Shown: piece after piece, positions 59,520 to 64,000 of the stretch
Numbering within the stretch: position 1 is the first letter of the stretch
How the letters are laid out: each line of letters opens with the position of its first letter
IMG/VR virus record: IMGVR_UViG_3300009285_002342
Coordinates: 51,126 to 115,125 of that record
Source of the DNA: a virus
Length of the DNA: 64,000 nucleotides
Strand: one strand, 5' to 3'
Position numbers and translations under genes: made by a program
The notes under the pieces: generated by a model
The model's database searches: none
What the model was told of the DNA's origin: nothing
What the model saw: the letters and a program-made list of their open reading frames with translations, nothing else

Positions 59520-60671
59520 ATGAGAAAGACATTCAAATACAAGGTAAAGATCAATGAAAAAACAGAGGCAAATTGTCTTGATTGGTTAGATAAATGCCGT
59601 ACTCTTTACAATCTTTGTCTTGAACAACGTATAATTTATTGGAATCAATGGAAGAAAAATATTTCTTATTACGAGCAAAAAAGAGAACTCCCGTTTTTTA
59701 AAAAGGAATTTCCAGAATATAAAAATATAAGTGCGCAAACTCTTCAAAGCGTTATAGAAAGATTAGATAAAACGTATCAAAATTTTTTTCGCAAAATCAA
59801 AAAAAGCGAAAAAACAGGTTTCCCAAGATTTAAAGGTAAAGATAGATATGATTCTTTTATATTACAACAAACTGGTTGGAAATTAGAAGGTAGATATCTT
59901 TATATTAAAAATGTTGGAAGGTTTAAACTTTTTCTTTCTAGACCGATTGAGGGAAAAATAAAGACCGTTACAATAAAGAAAACAAATACAAATCAATGGT
60001 TTGTTAGTTTTTCTTGCGATGAAGTTGTTCCAAATCATTTTTGGAAACCTAAAAAAGAAGATGTGGGAATTGATGTAGGCTTAAAAGTCTTTTTAGCTGA
60101 TTCCGAAGGAAATAAAGTTAAAAATCCTAGATTTTTTAAAAAATCAGAAAGGGAATTAAGAGTAAAACAAAGATCATTAAGCAGGAAAAAGAAAGGTTCT
60201 ATTCGAAGGCGAAAAAACAGGTTATCAGTAGCAAAAACTCATGAAAAAATATCTAATCAAAGAATCGATTTTGTCAATAAATTAGTCTTTGATTATGTCT
60301 CAAGGTATAAAAATATTTTTATAGAAGATCTAAATATCAAGAAGATGGTTTCCGAAAAACAATTCAGTAAGTCAATTTCTGATGTTTCTTGGGGTTTATT
60401 TTTTAATAAGTTACAAGTCAAAGCGGCAGAAGCTGGACGTGTAGTTATTAAAGTTAATCCTAAGAATACAAGTCAAAGATGTTCAAGTTGCGACTGTATC
60501 GTACCGAAAGATTTATCCGTAAGGATACATAAATGTGATTGCGGTTTGGTTTTGGACAGAGACGTTAATGCCGCAATCAATATATTGAAGTTAGGTCGGG
60601 CAGACCTATCGGGCGTTAAGTCGGCGGGTACGTCGATTAGCCCGAAGATATCCAGATTCACTAGAGGATAA
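59520..60671 (+). CDS. tnpB: TnpB RNA-guided nuclease (IS605-type OrfB)
   Basis: 383 residues, the only clear protein gene on the + strand. Full RuvC-like set: VGIDVGLKVF (Asp), FIEDLNIKKM (Glu), and LDRDVNAAINIL (Asp), with a zinc finger CSSCDCIV...CDCGLV between. The N-terminal helical region and FPRFKGKDRYDSF are also typical. No TnpA is adjacent. TnpB proteins cut DNA using an RNA made from the 3' end of their element; that end probably lies at 60560-60700. All catalytic residues appear intact. Confidence 0.92.
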   Translation: MRKTFKYKVKINEKTEANCLDWLDKCRTLYNLCLEQRIIYWNQWKKNISYYEQKRELPFFKKEFPEYKNISAQTLQSVIERLDKTYQNFFRKIKKSEKTGFPRFKGKDRYDSFILQQTGWKLEGRYLYIKNVGRFKLFLSRPIEGKIKTVTIKKTNTNQWFVSFSCDEVVPNHFWKPKKEDVGIDVGLKVFLADSEGNKVKNPRFFKKSERELRVKQRSLSRKKKGSIRRRKNRLSVAKTHEKISNQRIDFVNKLVFDYVSRYKNIFIEDLNIKKMVSEKQFSKSISDVSWGLFFNKLQVKAAEAGRVVIKVNPKNTSQRCSSCDCIVPKDLSVRIHKCDCGLVLDRDVNAAINILKLGRADLSGVKSAGTSISPKISRFTRG

Positions 60672-60693
60672 TGCCAAACCTATAAAACAGAAA

Positions 60694-60725
60694 CCCTTCC
60701 GATAGCGACTTCTGTACCGGAAGGG
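60694..60725 (-). terminator. Terminator between tnpB and the 60753-61055 gene
   Basis: CCCTTCCG/CGGAAGGG stem (8 bp) followed on the minus strand by TTTCTGTTTT. It ends the minus-strand transcript and may also act on tnpB readthrough. Confidence 0.55.
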
Positions 60726-60752
60726 GATTTAAAAAAACCGATTTACCTGATG

Positions 60753-61055
60753 TCAACCCAAAGCCTTCTCCAACTGCTCGATTTCAGATTCCAAACTCCT
60801 CCGTTTCTCATCCGGTGTAGCGATAGCCTCTCTCCGTGCCTTCGCGGTTTTCAGCCTTCGCTGCAATTCGACTCGGTTCCGTTTCGTGATTTCCGCCGAA
60901 ACCAACGACAGCTTATCGATCACCCAATCGGGCGTTTGGATACTGATCGCCTGGCATTCCGCATCAATAGCTTTAAGGTTAATCTTCGCCAGAATCAAAT
61001 CCTCCATAATGTCCACGTCTTCCGTTAAAAGTGATTTCAACTGTTTTGCGTTCAT
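60753..61055 (-). CDS. Coiled-coil hypothetical protein
   Basis: 100 residues, almost wholly helical with two coiled-coil stretches (LVSAEITKRNRVELQRRLKT; KRRSLESEIEQLEKAL). GC-richer than most of the window. Followed by a terminator. Unknown function. Confidence 0.5.
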   Translation of the reverse strand: MNAKQLKSLLTEDVDIMEDLILAKINLKAIDAECQAISIQTPDWVIDKLSLVSAEITKRNRVELQRRLKTAKARREAIATPDEKRRSLESEIEQLEKALG

Positions 61056-61348
61056 CTTTTTTCCTCCTTTTTGTCAATACGTCTTAGAATGTTTATTTTA
61101 TCGTCAGTTTCCATTGGCAATCTTTTTGTACTTAACCACGTAAGCAAGAGGATTACCAATTGCCCAACCTCCTCTCGGTTAAGGTGAAAATCCCGGCCGA
61201 CGAAAAGAAAGCTGCTACCTGGATTTTCTAAAGAATCTTTGTCTTCGCCTATAGCGGAAGATTCCTGAACAAGTTTTTCTATATTTCCGTTCGGATAAGC
61301 CGGATGCTCAATTACGATAAAACCTCTATCTGTTTTTCTCGCTTCCAT
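61052..61348 (-). CDS. Conserved small phage protein
   Basis: 98 residues. VIEHPAYPNG, LVQESSAIGEDKDSLENPGSSFLFVGRDFHLNREEVGQLV is a clear signature of a widespread small phage protein family of unknown function. Confidence 0.65.
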   Translation of the reverse strand: MEARKTDRGFIVIEHPAYPNGNIEKLVQESSAIGEDKDSLENPGSSFLFVGRDFHLNREEVGQLVILLLTWLSTKRLPMETDDKINILRRIDKKEEKR

Positions 61349-61358
61349 ATCTTCTCCC

Positions 61359-61450
61359 TAATCGTTTTTAAGACGCTTTCCGGTTTTACCCGTAGGGTAT
61401 ATCGGAAAAATTTAGATCGTTTAACCTAAGCGATTCTACGAAGCCTAGAA
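61359..61450. repeat. Intergenic repeat R6 (inverted orientation)
   Basis: On the minus strand: CGTAGAATCGCTTAGG, TTAAACGATCTAAATTTTTC, ATACCCTACGGGTAAAA, ending TTAAAAACGATT. Closest to R1 and R2. It lies directly downstream of the Ro60-like gene. Confidence 0.8.
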
Positions 61451-61456
61451 GCCTAT

Positions 61457-62995
61457 TTATTCCCGCTTCCGTAGTATCTCCTCTATGGTTAGAAGTTTCG
61501 TAGCCATAATTTCATCAAGCAGTGTGAAGCGAGAAGTTCTCATCGTCTTAACTAAATTCGGCAGCGCATAATAATCCATCCGCGAAACATCTCTCTTTTC
61601 GAACGGAATATTTGCCTTAATGCACCTTTCAGAAAATACATCCGTTTCACCGGGAACCCAATAATGATAAACCGTAGGTTCTACGCCGAATTTTGCGGAA
61701 TATTTTCGGTAGACATCGGAAAAAAACGGGAAATCATTTTCACCGCCATCCGAACATACCGCAATTCCGTTTACGATGATTCCCTTTTCGGCAATCAGGT
61801 CTAAACCGCAACCGATATTCGTTCCGCCGGAAGCGTTAATTCTTCGCGTTTCATTTTTGATTTCCTCTAACGTCTTCCCGGTAACGTCATACGCCAGAGG
61901 TTCGTTATTAAAGAATACAAGATAAATTTTACCTTTAACTTGTTGTGCAATCAGGGCTGCGATATTTTTGGCTAATTCTACCGACCGTTCCATAGATCCG
62001 GATCGATCCCCTAGCACCAACCAATCCCCTTCGATACCGCCTAACTGTTCTAATTTTTCTTCCTGTACCCTTTGCATTTTTTGCGCAACTTTAACGCTTA
62101 CCTTTTCCGCAGCCTTTCCGGTCTTTAAGGTAGAAACCTTTTTATCAGCGGCCACCTTCCGAAGCGCAGCATCATAACCGGATTTCAAAATCGGATTATC
62201 CATTACCCCCATTCTCTCGAAAGCAGCGGTATTCGTTAAAACTTCATTTCCGCTCATTCTTTCGAGTAGCGCAAGAATAATATCCGGTTTATCTTTTATT
62301 CCGCCTACGGCACCTACAGCGATAAGAAACGGAATTTTATGATTCAGGATCGTTCCGGCAGCTTCCGTAGGATTCATATTTCGCAAATTTTTAATCGCTT
62401 CGAAAACAGATCCGTTCGGATATTCGTTTTCGAAAAGGATTTTTTGTGCGAAAGGCGCAGGTCTAACGTGAAACTTAGCATAAAGTTCCTTTAATGCTTT
62501 TCGATGTTGTACTGCCGTCTTATTCCACCATCTCCTGTTTTCTTCCATTGCCCGAAGGTATCTTTCGCCGGCCGAATACAGTAAAGCGCGGGAAGCCTTA
62601 GCGGGATGAGAAACGGAAACGTTAACCTTCGCTTTTTTCTTAACGGTTTTTCCTTTAACGGAAGTCTTTTGGAAAATTTCTAATTCGCCTTTGGCTAAAC
62701 CTTGCGAAAATTTAAGAGCCTTCGTAAAGGAGATAGGGTCTAAAGAAATGATATGCGCGATTGCGTTTTCGTGTAACTCCAGATCCCATTCCCCTCTTAA
62801 CGCTAAGACAGGAAATGCAATTTTCGAATCGCGAATTTCACCCTTCTTTGCATTCCAGGCGATAAGATGAGCGAAAATTTCCGGCTCTTCCATTGCTGCT
62901 CTTAAACCGGTTTTCGCATAGACGGAAAGATCGCCGTGCCCGATGGAGATTAAAGATTGGATAAGCTGTTGCTTGGAGATAGTCGATTTTTCCAT
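61457..62995 (-). CDS. Ro60-like protein (TROVE helical domain + vWA)
   Basis: 512 residues. The first ~320 residues are helical, with TROVE-like elements (RALKELYAKFHVRPA; NLRNMNPTEAAGTILNHKIPFLIAVGAVGG). The C-terminal ~180 residues are a von Willebrand A domain with an intact MIDAS: DRSGS (~residue 330), the Thr of GGTNIG, and Asp of CSDGG. Ro60 forms a ring that binds misfolded RNA and Y RNAs. This gene directly follows a cluster of tRNAs and Y-like RNAs, probably in one transcript, so an RNA chaperone or decay particle is likely. Confidence 0.78.
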   Translation of the reverse strand: MEKSTISKQQLIQSLISIGHGDLSVYAKTGLRAAMEEPEIFAHLIAWNAKKGEIRDSKIAFPVLALRGEWDLELHENAIAHIISLDPISFTKALKFSQGLAKGELEIFQKTSVKGKTVKKKAKVNVSVSHPAKASRALLYSAGERYLRAMEENRRWWNKTAVQHRKALKELYAKFHVRPAPFAQKILFENEYPNGSVFEAIKNLRNMNPTEAAGTILNHKIPFLIAVGAVGGIKDKPDIILALLERMSGNEVLTNTAAFERMGVMDNPILKSGYDAALRKVAADKKVSTLKTGKAAEKVSVKVAQKMQRVQEEKLEQLGGIEGDWLVLGDRSGSMERSVELAKNIAALIAQQVKGKIYLVFFNNEPLAYDVTGKTLEEIKNETRRINASGGTNIGCGLDLIAEKGIIVNGIAVCSDGGENDFPFFSDVYRKYSAKFGVEPTVYHYWVPGETDVFSERCIKANIPFEKRDVSRMDYYALPNLVKTMRTSRFTLLDEIMATKLLTIEEILRKRE

Positions 62996-63026
62996 TTTAA
63001 TCTGTTCTCCTTTCTAAAAGTTTAAA

Positions 63027-63103
63027 TGGCAGGCCATGAAGGATTCGAACCTCCAACCTACGGAATCAAAGTCCGATGCTCTACCGGATTGAGCTAATGG
63101 CCT
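63027..63103 (-). tRNA. tRNA-Gln (UUG)
   Basis: 77 bases with encoded CCA. Acceptor AGGCCAT/ATGGCCT; D arm GCTC...GAGC; anticodon loop CTTTGAT gives UUG; T arm GGAGG-TTCGAAT-CCTTC. Normal cloverleaf. Confidence 0.95.
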
Positions 63104-63109
63104 AAAAAG

Positions 63110-63195
63110 TGGTGGGCGGGGAAGGAGTTGAACCTTCGTTGTTTCCCCGTCACGGATTTACAGTCCGCTGCAATCGCCACTATGCGCACCCGCCC
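63110..63195 (-). tRNA. tRNA-Tyr (GUA)
   Basis: 86 bases with encoded CCA and a long variable arm. Acceptor GGGCGGG/CCCGCCC; anticodon loop CTGTAAA gives GUA; T arm GAAGG-TTCAACT-CCTTC. Normal class II tRNA. Confidence 0.95.
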
Positions 63196-63204
63196 GTTAA
63201 AAAC

Positions 63205-63282
63205 AAAAAATCGGGATAAGTCACCTGAGCATTAATTGTATTTCCAATATACATGTAGGCTCAAGCAGTATCCCGATTTTTT
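63205..63282 (-). ncRNA. Minimal Y-like RNA (no tRNA body)
   Basis: 78 bases. A 14-bp closing stem (AAAAAAUCGGGAUA / UAUCCCGAUUUUUU) is followed by an internal loop (CUG / UGACU), a 7-bp inner stem (CUUGAGC/GCUCAGG) and an apical hairpin UGUAU...AUACA. The 3' side ends in U6, so it may also terminate transcription. The internal-loop 3' strand UGACU resembles the conserved Ro-binding strand of Y RNAs and recurs in the three RNAs upstream. Confidence 0.65.
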
Positions 63283-63293
63283 AAAAGTTTTTT

Positions 63294-63432
63294 GGGGATG
63301 AGTCAAAAGCGCTAACTTTTTCTGTGCTCTAACCGGGCTGAGCTACCGCTGTCATTTTTTATTGGGACAGCGGGAAGGATTTGAACCTTCGACCCCAGGC
63401 TCCTATAGCATGTATGCGCTTTAGGTATCCCC
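63294..63432 (-). ncRNA. Permuted tRNA-like Y RNA (YrlA-like)
   Basis: 139 bases. Closing stem GGGGAU/AUCCCC, internal loop ACCU/UGACUC, inner stem AAAGCGC/GCGCUUU. Between the inner strands a tRNA body is circularly permuted: T arm GAAGG-TTCAAAT-CCTTC comes first, then acceptor CCGCUGUC and CCA, a short AU linker (AUAAAAAAU), then acceptor GACAGCGG, UA and D arm GCUC...GAGC. The Y-like stem takes the place of the anticodon arm. This matches the layout expected of bacterial YrlA tRNA mimics. Confidence 0.75.
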
Positions 63433-63443
63433 AAAATTGGGTT

Positions 63444-63544
63444 GGGCCGGGTAGGATTGATTACCTGCACGATAGCCTTTATTTGAGGCCGATGCTGCAA
63501 CGCTCTGCGTCCGCTGAATCCTCGTCTTGACTACGCCCCGGCCC
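63444..63544 (-). ncRNA. Structured RNA of unclear type, GGGCCGGG-closed
   Basis: 101 bases closed by a perfect 8-bp stem GGGCCGGG/CCCGGCCC. Inner pairs AGGAUU/AAUCCU, an ACGC-AGA-GCGU hairpin and a GCCU/AGGC hairpin can form. It does not give a normal tRNA cloverleaf. On the + strand the 3' side reads CUUGACUACG before the stem, close to a Ro-binding strand, so the coding strand is uncertain. It may be another Y-like RNA. Confidence 0.45.
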
Positions 63545-63554
63545 ATAAACGATT

Positions 63555-63699
63555 ACGGGAATAAGTTAATCAGGCTTAATGTTTTACATAATACTGATTT
63601 CAAGTCAGTCGCCTTTAGCCACTAGGCAATATTCCCCGAAGGAAATAGAAGGAATCGAACCTTCGATTATTTGCATGTATGCCCGAAAGGTATTCCCGT
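63555..63699 (-). ncRNA. Permuted tRNA-Ser-like Y RNA with UUCG-capped acceptor
   Basis: 145 bases. Closing stem ACGGGAAUA/UAUUCCCGU, inner stem UCGGGC/GCCUGA, 3' loop UUAACU. The tRNA body is permuted in the variable arm (stem AUAAU/AUUAU): T arm GAAGG-TTCGATT-CCTTC, acceptor UAUUUCC, UUCG tetraloop, acceptor GGGAAUA, D arm GCCU...AGGC, then a full anticodon arm ACUGA-CUUGAAA-UCAGU (anticodon UGA, Ser). With the acceptor sealed by the C(UUCG)G loop it cannot be charged, so it is a tRNA mimic. Confidence 0.78.
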
Positions 63700-63708
63700 A
63701 AAATTCGG

Positions 63709-63835
63709 TATCGGCAGTGAGTCGGAAGCGGTTATTGGATTTGCTTGCTGGATTTGAACCAGCGACACACGGTTTATGAGACCGATGCTCAACCAACTGA
63801 GCTAAAGCATGTATCCGCTACCATTACCGCCGATA
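63709..63835 (-). ncRNA. Y-like stem carrying a tRNA-Met-like (CAU) body
   Basis: 127 bases. Closing stem UAUCGGCGGU/ACUGCCGAUA, internal loop AAU/GACUC, inner stem GGUAGCGG/CCGCUUCC (one mismatch), then AUACAUGC. The tRNA body has normal order: D arm GCTC-AGTTGGTT-GAGC, anticodon CAU (63776-63778), T arm GCTGG-TTCAAAT-CCAGC and encoded CCA. Only five acceptor pairs form; positions 1-72 and 2-71 mismatch. It could be processed to an odd tRNA-Met or stay a Y-type RNA. Confidence 0.65.
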
Positions 63836-63868
63836 TTTTTTAAAAGAGCGTTTGATTTTTCTTGACTG

Positions 63869-63897
63869 ATTATATCCAAAAAATTCAGATTTTTAAA
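63869..63897 (-). promoter_or_regulatory. Promoter of the structured RNA / Ro60 operon
   Basis: TTTAAA, 17 bases, TATAAT on the minus strand, about 34 bases before the first Y-like RNA. It has the same boxes and spacing as the promoter at 13524. To the right (63898-64000) I see only AT-rich and unassigned sequence. Confidence 0.7.
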
Positions 63898-64000
63898 GAA
63901 AAAAATAAAAATTTTTTGACCCTAATTTTAAGGGGTAGCGAAATGTCCTATAAAATCAAGGGGTAACGTCGATATAAAAATAGGGACGTATGCGCAAGGC

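Noticed and set aside
63294-63432. Permuted tmRNA (two-piece ssrA)
   Set aside because: No tag reading frame or pseudoknot region, and the D arm is that of a normal tRNA.
63294-63699. Pairs of truncated ordinary tRNAs placed side by side
   Set aside because: Acceptor strands pair fully across the short loops, and the outer strands also pair; chance truncation would not give both.

Overview
This window is a contiguous piece of a tailed double-stranded DNA phage or prophage-like genome with siphovirus-type tail genes. An HK97-fold capsid, a very long tape measure protein and a complete lysis and replication set are all visible. Almost every gene is on the minus strand. Genes are tightly packed, with many ATGA or TAATG stop/start overlaps and good GGAG-type ribosome sites. 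The base composition is AT-leaning. The host cannot be named from the sequence; sigma70-like promoters and strong Shine-Dalgarno sites fit many bacteria.

Layout, read along the + coordinate (genes run right to left). 1-6.5 kb: DNA polymerase III alpha subunit, a frameshifted DNA methyltransferase, an HNH endonuclease, two HD hydrolases, a sliding clamp and a Mom-like DNA-modification acyltransferase. 6.6-12.7 kb: a coupled enzyme cassette with two radical SAM enzymes, an aldo/keto reductase, a methyltransferase-fold protein, a clamp-like protein and a DUF2156-like acyltransferase. 12.8-27.3 kb: replication and early genes (replicative helicase, iteron-bearing replication initiator, primase, SF2 helicase, DUF932, sigma-like factor) mixed with many tiny Cys-rich proteins. 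27.7-31.4 kb: lysis genes (3TM holin, SleB-type hydrolase, membrane proteins). 31.4-59.3 kb: tail, head and packaging genes ending in large and small terminase. This late block is interrupted by a GC-richer receptor-binding gene, a homing endonuclease and an asparagine-synthetase-like island. 59.5-60.7 kb: a lone TnpB on the + strand.

The most striking part is 61.4-63.9 kb. One promoter appears to drive a run of structured RNAs, two ordinary tRNAs (Tyr, Gln) and a Ro60-like TROVE/vWA protein. Four of the RNAs share a scaffold: a long closing stem, an internal loop whose 3' strand reads like UGACU, and an inner stem, followed in three of them by AUACAUGC. This resembles the Ro-binding stem of Y RNAs. 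Three carry a tRNA-like body joined at three different places: the acceptor end, the variable arm and the anticodon-arm position. Two of those bodies are circularly permuted (T arm before D arm), and one has its acceptor stem sealed by a UUCG tetraloop. I infer a phage-encoded Ro60/Y-RNA particle built on tRNA mimics.

Other points: a family of about 100-bp intergenic repeats (six copies), remnants of two methyltransferases both ending at motif IV, a candidate late-promoter motif, three tandem tail-tube paralogs, and 22-bp iterons inside the initiator gene.
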